DNA of 52,396 bases, taken from assembly GCA_045598065.1 (NCBI GenBank), contig JAZLLJ010000029.1:1-52396 (forward strand), given 5' to 3'. Shown here piece by piece: positions 25,004 through 33,582 of this stretch. The notes below the pieces were generated by a model. The model searched no databases. It worked only from the letters and a program-made list of their open reading frames with translations, and was not told the DNA's origin. Both the position numbers and the translations under genes were made by a program. The DNA is from RGIG426 sp045598065 (GTDB taxonomy: Bacteria > Bacillota > Clostridia > Oscillospirales > Acutalibacteraceae). The first letter of the stretch is position 1; each line of letters begins with the position of its first letter.

Positions 25004-25885
25004 ATGGGATACGTAAAAACGCTCTTAGAAAAAACGATCAAAGTGGACTATCTCGTGACCGTTCACTATTTCGAATACGGCAAGAACTTTAACTTTGCCG
25101 CTGAAAAACACGATTTCTGGGAACTCGTTTATGTGGATAAGGGCGAGGCGACCGTCTTGTCGGATGATGTGCGGTATGCGCTTCGCCAGGGGGAGATTTT
25201 CTTCCATAAACCCAACTCTATGCACGCCGCCGTTGCCAACGGAATGGTTGCGCCAAACATGGTGGTGTTGTCCTTCGGCTGTGATTCTCCGGCAATGGAG
25301 TGGTTCTCCGGCAAACGACTGACGGTGGGCGACTCGGAAAAACGGTTGCTTTCGATGATTGTCAAGGAAGCGCAAAGCGCCTTTTCGTCGCCGCTCAACG
25401 ATCCGTATTCCAGTGGATTGGAACGTGCGGAAAATCCGGAAACAGGAAGTGAACAGATGGTGGGGTTGCTTCTTGAAACCCTGCTCATCCGCCTGCTTCG
25501 CCGCGGCAACGGTGCGCCCGAAACCCAAAAAGCGATGTCGTCGCTCAAAGTGCGCACCAACAACCAACTGGTGCACCGCGTGATTGAGTATATGAAAGCC
25601 AACGTGCCGGAAAACCTCACGTTTGACGACGTGTGCCATTTCTCCGCTCAAAGCGCCACCAACCTCAAAACCACCTTTAAACTGGTGACCGGCTACGGCG
25701 TAATGGAATATTATCGCCTTCTCAAAGTGGAAACTGCCAAACAGATGATGCGCGAAGGCAACTACAACATCACCGAAATCGCCGACTACCTCGGCTATGC
25801 CTCGGTGCACTATTTCTCCCGTCATTTTAAGCAAGTGACCGGAATGACTCCGAGCGAGTATACGATGTCTATCCAAGCATTTTAA
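25004..25885 (+). CDS. AraC-family transcriptional regulator
   Basis: DNA-binding regulator of 293 residues. The N-terminal part (about 15-110) has a cupin-like ligand domain (HDFWELVYVDKGEATVLSDD, RQGEIFFHKPNSMHA). The C-terminal part (about 185-290) carries two helix-turn-helix units (LTFDDVCHFSAQSATNLKTT and NITEIADYLGYASVHYFSRH), ending in the FKQVTGMTPSEY signature. Start ATG 25004 is chosen for its AAGGAGAAC site; the frame extends upstream into alr. The effector and target genes are unknown. It may be cotranscribed with alr and dnaE. Confidence 0.9.
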   Translation: MGYVKTLLEKTIKVDYLVTVHYFEYGKNFNFAAEKHDFWELVYVDKGEATVLSDDVRYALRQGEIFFHKPNSMHAAVANGMVAPNMVVLSFGCDSPAMEWFSGKRLTVGDSEKRLLSMIVKEAQSAFSSPLNDPYSSGLERAENPETGSEQMVGLLLETLLIRLLRRGNGAPETQKAMSSLKVRTNNQLVHRVIEYMKANVPENLTFDDVCHFSAQSATNLKTTFKLVTGYGVMEYYRLLKVETAKQMMREGNYNITEIADYLGYASVHYFSRHFKQVTGMTPSEYTMSIQAF

Positions 25886-25907
25886 CGGTTGAAACGAGGA
25901 AGTTCTT

Positions 25908-28900
25908 ATGGCATTCGCGCATTTACACGTACATAGCGAATACAGCCTTTTGGACGGCGCTTGCCGGATCAAAGGGCTTTGTTCTCGTGCTAAAGAACTG
26001 GGGCAGACCGCCGTTGCCGTTACCGACCACGGTGTAATGTACGGTGCGGTGGAATTCTATAAAGAAGCGCAAAAACAGGGGATTCGCCCCATCATCGGGT
26101 GCGAGGTGTACGTGGCGCCGCGCGGCCGCAAGGATAAAGAACACGTCTATGACCGCGAATATAACCACCTTGTGCTCCTTTGCGAAAACAACGAGGGATA
26201 CCAAAACCTCATCAAACTCGTCTCTGCCGCCCATTTAGAGGGCTTTTACGTGAAACCGCGCGTGGACCGCGAACTTTTGGAAAAATACCACAGCGGCTTG
26301 ATTGCGCTTTCGGCGTGTCTCGCAGGAGAAGTGCCGCGTGCGCTGACGGCAGGGGAGTATGAAAAGGCAAAAGACACCGCAAAATGGTATAAAACCGTGT
26401 TCGGTGCGGACAACTATTTTCTCGAACTGCAAGACCACGGTATCGCCGAGCAAAAGGAGATTAACCCACAGATTTTGCGGCTTTCCAAAGAATTGGATAT
26501 TCCCGTGGTGTGCACCAATGATGCCCACTATCTTGCGAAAGAGGATGCGGACACCCAACGGGTGCTGCTGTGTATCCAAACGGGACGAACGCTCGACGAT
26601 CCGCCGGAACTCGCGTTTCCGACGGATGAGTTTTACCTGAAATCCGAGGACGAGATGCGTGCGCTGTTCCCGTCTGTGCCGGAAGCGGTGGAGAACACTG
26701 CGAATATCGCCGAGCGGTGCAACGTCACCTTTGAGTTCGGCAAGACGAAACTGCCGCATTACGATGCACCCGGCGGCGACAGCAAAGCGTACTTCGAAAA
26801 ACTGTGTGAAGAGGGACTTTTCCGTCGTTTTGAGCATCCTACCGAGGAGGCAAAAGCCCGTTTGCGCTATGAGATGAACGTGGTGGAACAGATGGGGTAT
26901 GTCGATTACTACCTCATCGTGTTCGATTATGTGAATTATGCAAAAACGCACGGAATTCCCGTCGGTCCCGGCCGTGGCTCGGGCGCAGGAAGCCTTTGTG
27001 CGTACTGTATCGGCATTACCGATATTGATCCGCTGAAATACGACTTGCTGTTCGAGCGGTTTTTGAATCCCGAACGAGTGAGTATGCCTGACTTTGACGT
27101 GGACTTTTCCGACCGCCAGCGTCAGCAGGTGGTGGACTACGTTATCGAAAAATACGGTGCCGACCACGTGGCTCAGATCGTCACGTTCGGAACAATGAAA
27201 GCCCGCGCCGCCATCCGCGACGTGGCGCGCGTGATGGGGTTGCCGTATGCGGTGTCGGACAAGGTCGCCAAAACGGTGCCGTTTGATTTAAAAATGACAC
27301 TCGACAAGGCGATGGATATTTCCGTTGACCTAAAAGAGATGGCGGCACAAGATCCGCAGGTAAAAAAACTTATCGACACCGCTCGAAAGGTGGAGGGGAT
27401 GCCGCGTCACGCCTCGACTCACGCCGCCGGTGTGGTGATTACCGCCGATCCTGTGGACGAATACGTGCCGCTGTGTTTAAACGGAGAGGCGGCGGCAACG
27501 CAGTATACGATGACCACGTTGGACGAACTGGGACTGCTCAAAATGGATTTTTTGGGGCTTTCCAACTTGTCCATCATTGACGATGCGGAAAAACTTATTC
27601 GCCGCCATACGCCCGATTTCGACATCACAAAAGTGTCGCTGGAAGAGCCGAAAGTGTATAAGATGCTTCAAAAAGGCCACACCGAAGGCGTGTTCCAGTT
27701 GGAGTCCGGCGGCATGAAACGGCTGATGACACAGATGAAACCGGCGACGTTCGAGGATATCATCGCCGCCATTTCGCTGTACCGTCCCGGCCCGATGGAT
27801 TCCATTCCGCAATACATCAAAAACCGCAATGAGCCGGAAAAAACCGCCTATCTCCACGAATCGCTTCGCCCAATTTTGGGTGTCACCAACGGCGTGGCGA
27901 TTTATCAGGAGCAGGTGATGCAGATTTTCCGCGACCTCGCCGGGTATTCGCTCGGGCGAGCGGACATCGTGCGCCGCGCGATGAGCAAGAAGAAACATGA
28001 TGTGATGGAAAAAGAACGCGCGGTGTTTATCCACGGTACGACCGACGGGGACGTGACGGTGGATGGCTGTGTGAAACGCGGGGTGCCTGCCAAAATTGCG
28101 GATACGCTGTTTGACCAGTTGACTGCGTTTGCCTCGTATGCGTTCAACAAATCTCACGCCGCCGCTTATGCGGTGGTGGCGTATCGCACCGCCTATCTCA
28201 AATGTCTCTATCCGCGAGAATATATGGCGGCGCTTTTATCCGGCGCTTTGTTCGAGGGCAAAGTGGCCCGTTACCGCGACGAGTGCGCGCGCCTTTCTAT
28301 TCACACGTTGCCGCCGTCGGTTAATCGCAGTTTTGCCGACTTCGCCGTAGAAGGGAACGACATCCGTTTCGGGTTGCTCGCTGTAAAAAACATGGGGCGC
28401 GCCGCCGCCGACCGCATTGTGTTCGAACGGGAACAAAACGGCGAATTTGACTCGTTTATGGATTTTTGCCGCCGTATGAACGGCTATACCGAATTTAACC
28501 GCCGCGCGATGGAAACGCTTATCAAATGCGGCGCGCTCGACGGCCTTTCCGCCAATCGCCACCAAATGCTTGAAAGTTTCGATGCGATTTGGGATCGGCT
28601 GGACGGCGACCGCCGTCGCGATATCGAGGGGCAAATCGGATTTTTCGATGACGACAGTTTCGGCGATTCTTCCGAACCGGAACTCACGCCTTACGACGAA
28701 TATCCGTTGGAAGACCTGCTCGCGATGGAAAAAGAGGCAACGGGAATGTACCTTTCCGGCCATCCGCTGTCGCCGTATAACGACTTGTACAAGGATGAAC
28801 GGCTCTCTCGCTTGGACGATATTTTTGCCGAGGCGGAGGAGAACGGCAACGATGCCGTGGACGGCAAAAACGTCGTGGTGCTCGGTATTGTGACCGCGCT

Positions 28901-29477
28901 TCGCGAGCGGATGACGCGCCAAAACGTTCAAATGGCCTCGGGAACGGTGGAAGATCCGAGAGCCGCTATTGAAGCGGTGTTTTTCCCGAAGATGTACGGA
29001 CAGTACAAACCGCTCGTGAAAAGCGGAAAGCCGCTTTTGCTCTGCGGTCGCGTGTCCGCAAAGGAAGACGAAGAGGTGAAACTGACCGTTGACCGCGTGT
29101 TGGAAGCGCCGCCGATTGGTCAGCCGCTTCCTGCGGAACTGCACGTATTTAAGCGCGACAGCCGCCCGGCTGAACGCAAAATTTCAACTGCGCCCGTGCC
29201 GCAAGTGCCGGAAAAACCGGCGGCGGCGAAAACGGCGGCGGAAAAAAGTTCCCGTCACGGTGTCTATCTGCGCTTGCCGTCGATGGAGTGTGCCGCGTGG
29301 GAGAAGATGCAACCGGTACTGCGGTATTTCTCGGGAAATGAACCGCTGTATCTGCGCCTTACCGACACGGGAAAATTGGTAAAAGCTCCTGCTGACCATT
29401 TTGTGGAGCCGCACGAGGAACTTTTGAAAGAATTGCGCCGGATTTTGGGCGACGACAACGTGGCAAAAGTAGACTAA
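25908..29477 (+). CDS. dnaE: DNA polymerase III alpha subunit DnaE
   Basis: Replicative polymerase of the C family. The 1189-residue protein has an N-terminal PHP domain (HLHVHSEYSLLDG, VTDHGVMYG, GCEVYVAPRG; metal ligands look retained). Its palm carries catalytic D397 and D399 in PDFDVDF (394-400) and D547 in KMDFLG, then a beta-clamp/HhH region. The OB-fold segment (VVLGIVTALRERMTRQNVQM) is near residue 985. There is no inserted exonuclease domain, so it is DnaE rather than PolC. Low-GC Gram-positives usually have PolC as well. Ribosome site GAGGAAG; 22 bp after the AraC gene. Confidence 0.96.
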   Translation: MAFAHLHVHSEYSLLDGACRIKGLCSRAKELGQTAVAVTDHGVMYGAVEFYKEAQKQGIRPIIGCEVYVAPRGRKDKEHVYDREYNHLVLLCENNEGYQNLIKLVSAAHLEGFYVKPRVDRELLEKYHSGLIALSACLAGEVPRALTAGEYEKAKDTAKWYKTVFGADNYFLELQDHGIAEQKEINPQILRLSKELDIPVVCTNDAHYLAKEDADTQRVLLCIQTGRTLDDPPELAFPTDEFYLKSEDEMRALFPSVPEAVENTANIAERCNVTFEFGKTKLPHYDAPGGDSKAYFEKLCEEGLFRRFEHPTEEAKARLRYEMNVVEQMGYVDYYLIVFDYVNYAKTHGIPVGPGRGSGAGSLCAYCIGITDIDPLKYDLLFERFLNPERVSMPDFDVDFSDRQRQQVVDYVIEKYGADHVAQIVTFGTMKARAAIRDVARVMGLPYAVSDKVAKTVPFDLKMTLDKAMDISVDLKEMAAQDPQVKKLIDTARKVEGMPRHASTHAAGVVITADPVDEYVPLCLNGEAAATQYTMTTLDELGLLKMDFLGLSNLSIIDDAEKLIRRHTPDFDITKVSLEEPKVYKMLQKGHTEGVFQLESGGMKRLMTQMKPATFEDIIAAISLYRPGPMDSIPQYIKNRNEPEKTAYLHESLRPILGVTNGVAIYQEQVMQIFRDLAGYSLGRADIVRRAMSKKKHDVMEKERAVFIHGTTDGDVTVDGCVKRGVPAKIADTLFDQLTAFASYAFNKSHAAAYAVVAYRTAYLKCLYPREYMAALLSGALFEGKVARYRDECARLSIHTLPPSVNRSFADFAVEGNDIRFGLLAVKNMGRAAADRIVFEREQNGEFDSFMDFCRRMNGYTEFNRRAMETLIKCGALDGLSANRHQMLESFDAIWDRLDGDRRRDIEGQIGFFDDDSFGDSSEPELTPYDEYPLEDLLAMEKEATGMYLSGHPLSPYNDLYKDERLSRLDDIFAEAEENGNDAVDGKNVVVLGIVTALRERMTRQNVQMASGTVEDPRAAIEAVFFPKMYGQYKPLVKSGKPLLLCGRVSAKEDEEVKLTVDRVLEAPPIGQPLPAELHVFKRDSRPAERKISTAPVPQVPEKPAAAKTAAEKSSRHGVYLRLPSMECAAWEKMQPVLRYFSGNEPLYLRLTDTGKLVKAPADHFVEPHEELLKELRRILGDDNVAKVD

Positions 29478-29521
29478 ATGTGTCGAATTTTGGGTTTTTC
29501 GGGAGAAAACGAAAAATCCTC

Positions 29522-29550
29522 TTGTGAAATGGAAAAAAATCTGCTATACT
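29522..29550 (+). promoter_or_regulatory. Promoter of pfkA
   Basis: TTGTGA at 29522-29527 and TATACT at 29545-29550 with a 17-bp spacer ending in TGC. It lies 57 bp before the pfkA start. Confidence 0.82.
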
Positions 29551-29606
29551 TATTTTTTAGTGTGGTTTTTGGCATAAAATTTAAGTGTTTGAGGAGGATA
29601 TGAACA

Positions 29607-30572
29607 ATGTCCATTCAAAGAATCGGTGTTTTGACAAGCGGCGGTGATGCGCCGGGTATGAACGCGGCGGTTCGTGCTGTGGTACGTACGGCAATTTCCC
29701 GTGGAATCGAAGTGATGGGCGTCTATCGCGGCTATCACGGCTTAATCCGTGACGAAGTGGAACCGATGGATCTTCGTTCCGTGGCGGACATCATCCACCG
29801 CGGCGGTACGATGCTGTATACCGCGCGCAGCCACTCTTTCCGTGAGGAGGCCGGTGTGTGCAAAGGTGTAGAAGTATGCACAAAACATGGCATCGAAGGC
29901 CTTGTGTGTATCGGTGGTGACGGTACGTTCCGCGGTGCGCAGGCGCTTTGCCATCACGGCATTCCGTGTATCGGTATTCCGGCTACGATTGACAACGATA
30001 TTTCCTGCTGTCAGCACACGATTGGTTTCGATACCGCGCTCAACACCTGCGTGGAGATGATCGATAAACTGCGTGACACCGCGCAATCCCACGACCGTGT
30101 GAGTCTTGTGGAAGTGATGGGCCGCCGCTCGGGCGAATTGGCGCTCGGCGTTGGTTTGGCCGTTGGTGCAACGGCCATTCTCGTGCCGGAGATGCAGTTT
30201 GATTTGGTCGCCATTATCGACCGTATCAAAGCGATTTCCGCTACCGGCAAAAAACACTTCATCATCGTGGTGGCCGAAGGTGTCGGCGGCACGGTGGAAA
30301 TGGCGGAAAAAATCGAAGCGGCGACCGGTGCGGAAGCTCGCGCCACCATTCTCGGTCACGTGCAGCGCGGCGGTTCGCCCACGGCGTTCGACCGCAAAAT
30401 GGCGAGTGAGATGGGCCACCACGCGGTGGAACTGCTTATTGCCGGCAAGAGCAACCGTGTCGTTGCAAGCCAGGACGATATGATTCGCGACTACGATATC
30501 GAGCAGGCGCTGTCGATGCGCAAGCCGTTCCCGAGCGATCAATACGACATCTCCAAAGAGCTGTCTATCTGA
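29607..30572 (+). CDS. pfkA: ATP-dependent 6-phosphofructokinase
   Basis: Phosphorylates fructose 6-phosphate at the committed step of glycolysis. The 321-residue protein has the ATP loop TSGGDAPGMNAA, GGDGT at 103-107, and the catalytic D129 in PATIDND. Glycine at 106, where PPi-dependent enzymes carry aspartate, indicates ATP use. MGRRSGELA and the HVQRGGSPTAFDR sugar-binding block are present. Start ATG 29607 is in frame with AGGAGG at 29592-29597; an ATG at 29600 is out of frame. It is monocistronic as far as visible. Confidence 0.95.
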   Translation: MSIQRIGVLTSGGDAPGMNAAVRAVVRTAISRGIEVMGVYRGYHGLIRDEVEPMDLRSVADIIHRGGTMLYTARSHSFREEAGVCKGVEVCTKHGIEGLVCIGGDGTFRGAQALCHHGIPCIGIPATIDNDISCCQHTIGFDTALNTCVEMIDKLRDTAQSHDRVSLVEVMGRRSGELALGVGLAVGATAILVPEMQFDLVAIIDRIKAISATGKKHFIIVVAEGVGGTVEMAEKIEAATGAEARATILGHVQRGGSPTAFDRKMASEMGHHAVELLIAGKSNRVVASQDDMIRDYDIEQALSMRKPFPSDQYDISKELSI

Positions 30573-30584
30573 TCAGCGAATCTT

Positions 30585-30788
30585 TTTCCGCAATTTCACG
30601 ACGGCCGCCTCTTGATGGGTACATAGCCCACCTGCGAGGTGTTCGCCGCGTCTTGCGAAAAAATCTTGCGCTGATGTGTGAAAAAATTTCCGCAATTTCA
30701 CGACGGCCGCCTCTTGATAGGCACATAGCCCACCTGCGAGGTGTTCGCCGCGTTTTGCGAAAAAATCCTGCACTGATGTTGAAGTGTT
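30585..30788. repeat. Two tandem copies of a 102-bp repeat
   Basis: Copy 1 (30585-30686) and copy 2 (30687-30788) are almost identical for about 90 bases, with only a handful of differences, and then diverge. Each contains the small palindrome CACCTGCGAGGTG and a GGN7CC mini-stem. The 102-bp period is 34 codons, so a minus-strand frame runs through both copies, but it has no ribosome site. The 276-bp gap between pfkA and the next gene holds these repeats and no recognised gene. They look like a dispersed intergenic repeat family. Confidence 0.9.
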
Positions 30789-30848
30789 GATGTGCGAAGT
30801 TGTTTTTGTCATTTTTTAGGCAAATTGCAAGCGAAAGGAAAAACAAAC

Positions 30849-32456
30849 ATGAGCGATTCCAAGGCAAAACAATCGAAGAACGCCCAAGAAAAAACCGTTT
30901 CCGGCGGTGTGAACGTTTCGGCCAAGGCGAAAATGAAAACCACCAAAAAGCGCTTGCGCAAAGAGTGGTATGAGTTCGTAGAGTGGTTGCAACGCCCATT
31001 TTGGCGAGCCGTTTGCCTTGCCGTGGTGATTGTGTTCTCGATTTGCCTGTGTTTGCCGGCGTTACGAAACTGCCGTTACGATTACAGTGCCGGCGGTGTG
31101 CCTTACAACGGCAAAAGTTACGATTTGTACTCCCAGTCCGATTACACCCAAGCCGCTGATGCGGTGCTGAAAGGGCAGACGTACTTGGACATTGAGCCGG
31201 ATCCGAGACTATTCGAACTGAAAAATCCTTACGATTGGGAAGAACGTGGAAGCGTTGGCTTGTGGGACCACGCCTTCTACAAAGGCTACTACTATATGTA
31301 CTTCGGCATGGCCCCGGTGTTTACGGTGTATCTGCCGTTCTATTTCCTTACCGGCCAAATGCCTAACGCGGTAATCGCGTGTCTTGTTTTAGGTATTTTC
31401 TGCTGTATCGCCATTCCACTTGCGGTGTTCGAATGGGCAAAACGCTTTTTCCCGAACGTCTCGCCGTTTTTGGTGGGATTTGCCTCCTTTGTTTTGTTAG
31501 CGGTCAGCGGTGTATATCTGCATATCAGTTATTCTCACCGCTACCAAATCCCCATTCTTTCCGCATTGGCGATGGGCTTCTTCTTCTGCTATTTCGCGTT
31601 GCGTGCCCTGCGCTGTAAGAAAAAATGGAGCCGCCTCGTTTTGCTTGCGGTGGCAGGCGTTTTCTATGTGGCAACGGTGGCATCCCGTCCCACGGCGGCA
31701 TTGCTGTTCTTAGCGCCGCTTCCCATTGTGTTCTTCGATATTCTGAAACCGTTCAAGCCGAAAAAAGCGGTAAAAGATTTGTGCGCTCTCGGTATTCCGG
31801 TTATTATCGGCGCGATTCTCATTATGTGGTACAACAATGCGCGTTTCGGCAACCCGTTCGATTTCGGTCAGAAATATCAGCTGACGGTGGCGGACGTTTC
31901 GACCTACTCGATTTCCGGCGGGTTGTTCGGGTATGCGATGCTCCACTATTTTTTCCAACCGTACGATTTCGGCAAGGAAGCTCCGTATATTACACGCGGT
32001 TTGGTGCAGATGGAATACGACCGTTACGTGTACGTAGATCGCGCGTTGGGTGTGTTCGCATTCCCGACGACGATTCCTGCGCTGCTTACGCCTGCGGCAC
32101 TTTCATTTAAGAAAGACCCGGGCAAATTCATCGCGTATTTGTTCATTCCGGTTTGCGCCGTGGCAGTGGCGTTTGTGGACTTCTGTCTGGCAGGTGTGCA
32201 CATTCGCTACGTCTTCGATATCCTGCCGATGGTGACGTTTTTGGCGTTGCTCGTGTGGATGGAGATTTGCGGAAAACTTAAAGGCAAGTACAAAGTGATT
32301 GCGGTCTGCGTGGGAATTGTGCTGTGCCTTGCAACGTTGTATCTGTGCTACGGACTGATCATGACGCACGGCGGTGCCAGCGAATTTGAAGATCCTGAGC
32401 CGGAATATCTGTTCCATAAAGTGGCCATGAAGTGCGATGCGTATGCACAAAAATAA
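30849..32456 (+). CDS. Multi-pass membrane protein, possible GT-C-type glycosyltransferase
   Basis: Function not firmly identified. After a basic, polar 45-residue N-terminus there are roughly 10-11 hydrophobic helices, with a large extracellular loop between helices 1 and 2. That loop contains SQSDYTQAADAVLKGQTYLD and GLWDHAFYKGYYYMYFG. The pattern of first-loop acidic residues, a SRPTAALLF helix and a YNNARFGNPFDFGQKYQL loop resembles lipid-linked-sugar glycosyltransferases of the GT39/ArnT type. Start ATG 30849 with GCGAAAGGAA is preferred over the upstream frame; product is 535 residues. A terminator follows directly. No sugar-nucleotide genes are adjacent. Confidence 0.65.
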   Translation: MSDSKAKQSKNAQEKTVSGGVNVSAKAKMKTTKKRLRKEWYEFVEWLQRPFWRAVCLAVVIVFSICLCLPALRNCRYDYSAGGVPYNGKSYDLYSQSDYTQAADAVLKGQTYLDIEPDPRLFELKNPYDWEERGSVGLWDHAFYKGYYYMYFGMAPVFTVYLPFYFLTGQMPNAVIACLVLGIFCCIAIPLAVFEWAKRFFPNVSPFLVGFASFVLLAVSGVYLHISYSHRYQIPILSALAMGFFFCYFALRALRCKKKWSRLVLLAVAGVFYVATVASRPTAALLFLAPLPIVFFDILKPFKPKKAVKDLCALGIPVIIGAILIMWYNNARFGNPFDFGQKYQLTVADVSTYSISGGLFGYAMLHYFFQPYDFGKEAPYITRGLVQMEYDRYVYVDRALGVFAFPTTIPALLTPAALSFKKDPGKFIAYLFIPVCAVAVAFVDFCLAGVHIRYVFDILPMVTFLALLVWMEICGKLKGKYKVIAVCVGIVLCLATLYLCYGLIMTHGGASEFEDPEPEYLFHKVAMKCDAYAQK

Positions 32457-32460
32457 CAGT

Positions 32461-32500
32461 AAGACCGACGCGGTGTGTGTTGCCGCGTCGGTCTTTTCTT
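32461..32500 (+). terminator. Terminator after the membrane protein gene
   Basis: A 13-bp perfect stem (32461-32473 with 32483-32495) and 9-base loop is followed by TTCTTA. The minus-strand small ORF ends at 32499, so it may serve that gene too. Confidence 0.88.
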
Positions 32501-32714
32501 ATTTGTCGCTCCAATGCGGCCAAAGGGGACTGCCGCCGGCAATTTCGTCCAATCCGACACGCGGCGAAAATCCTGTTCCCGGATAACGACGGTCGTCGCC
32601 GGGAATACCGGGAAATCCGGTGGAGTTCAATCCGTTTGTGCCGCCGAAAATGACGTCCGGCGTATCCGACGGTTCACGGTGCCACGGACGGGGCTTTTTC
32701 TTTTTGTTGTTCAT
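32499..32714 (-). CDS. Small Gly/Pro-rich hypothetical protein
   Basis: I do not recognise a family. The 71-residue sequence starts with a basic MNNKKKKPRPWHR segment and is then rich in Gly, Pro, Asp and Ser, with no membrane helix or signal peptide; it is probably disordered. In favour of coding, AAGGGAGG sits 6 bases before the ATG on the minus strand, and its end abuts a strong terminator stem. I see only a weak promoter upstream. It is convergent with the preceding gene and divergent from the tepA-like gene. Confidence 0.5.
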   Translation of the reverse strand: MNNKKKKPRPWHREPSDTPDVIFGGTNGLNSTGFPGIPGDDRRYPGTGFSPRVGLDEIAGGSPLWPHWSDK

Positions 32715-32796
32715 TGTTGTCCCTCCCTTACCTGTAGTATGTGCCGAAAAAGAGGGGAAACTCCTGGAAAATTCCGCTTTTTTTCGCGTATTTTTC

Positions 32797-32825
32797 TTGA
32801 TTATTCCAAAAAGGTGTGTTATACT
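32797..32825 (+). promoter_or_regulatory. Promoter of the tepA-ftsK genes
   Basis: TTGATT at 32797-32802 and TATACT at 32820-32825 with a 17-bp spacer ending in TGT. It lies 77 bp before the start. Confidence 0.8.
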
Positions 32826-32902
32826 ATATCTTGTATATCTATGGGTATATTCTGCACATTTTCGGCTATCCTATTCTCAAACTTGTTTGAGGTGGGATGG
32901 TT

Positions 32903-33580
32903 ATGGAAAACGAAAAAAACGAGGCGCTGTTGCCGACGGAAGAAACCGACGGTGCGGTGACGACCGACAACGGCCGCCATCGTATTCATGCGCTGACTAT
33001 TGTGGGCCAGATCGAGGGACACTACGCCCTGACGTCCGAAAACAAAACCACGCGCTACGAACACGTCATTCCGCAACTGGTGGCGGTGGAGGAAAGCCCC
33101 GACGTGGAAGGACTGCTGATTCTCCTCAACACCATCGGCGGTGATATTGAAGCAGGGTTGGCGCTGGCGGAACTCATCGCCGGTATGCAAACGCCGACCG
33201 TGTCGTTGGTACTCGGCGGCGGCCATTCTATCGGCGTGCCGTTGGCGGTCGCGGCAAAGCGTTCGTTTATCGTGCCCTCTGCCACGATGACGCTTCATCC
33301 CGTGCGCACGACCGGGTTGGTGCTCGGCGTGTCCCAGTCGTTTGCGTTTTTCCAAAAGATGCAAGCGCGCATCACGCGCTTTGTGACGGAACATTCCCAT
33401 ATTACCGAAAACGATTTTTTGCGCCTTTCCCAAAACACCGATGCGCTCACCACCGATATGGGCACGGTGCTTGAAGGGGAAGAAGCGGTCGCTCTGGGGC
33501 TTATTGATGAAGTGGGCTCACTGTCAGCGGCGCTTGCGGCGCTTTACGAAAGCATTGAACGGCAAAGAAAAGGGGAGTAG
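32903..33580 (+). CDS. tepA: ClpP-like serine protease, TepA family
   Basis: ClpP-fold peptidase; B. subtilis TepA (YmfB) is reported to enhance protein translocation and, as here, is encoded just upstream of spoIIIE. The 225-residue protein keeps the catalytic serine S109 in GGGHSIG and histidine H132 in MTLHPVRT; the third residue is not assigned with certainty. It has an acidic N-terminal extension of about 25 residues. Two in-frame ATGs are possible; 32903 is chosen because GAGGTGG (32889-32895) is only 1 base from the first one at 32897. ftsK follows 2 bp later. Confidence 0.86.
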   Translation: MENEKNEALLPTEETDGAVTTDNGRHRIHALTIVGQIEGHYALTSENKTTRYEHVIPQLVAVEESPDVEGLLILLNTIGGDIEAGLALAELIAGMQTPTVSLVLGGGHSIGVPLAVAAKRSFIVPSATMTLHPVRTTGLVLGVSQSFAFFQKMQARITRFVTEHSHITENDFLRLSQNTDALTTDMGTVLEGEEAVALGLIDEVGSLSAALAALYESIERQRKGE

Positions 33581-33582
33581 TT

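Noticed and set aside
29490..29517. Terminator for dnaE
   Set aside because: GGGTTTTTCG can pair with CGAAAAATCC, but the stem is AT-rich and no T-tract follows.
30585..30788. Tandem repeat as a CRISPR array
   Set aside because: Only two long direct copies with no unique spacers between them, and no cas genes in the window.
30573..30812. Minus-strand 79-codon frame in the tandem repeats as a peptide gene
   Set aside because: No Shine-Dalgarno before its ATG, and differences between the copies are not biased to silent sites. Kept only as a repeat.
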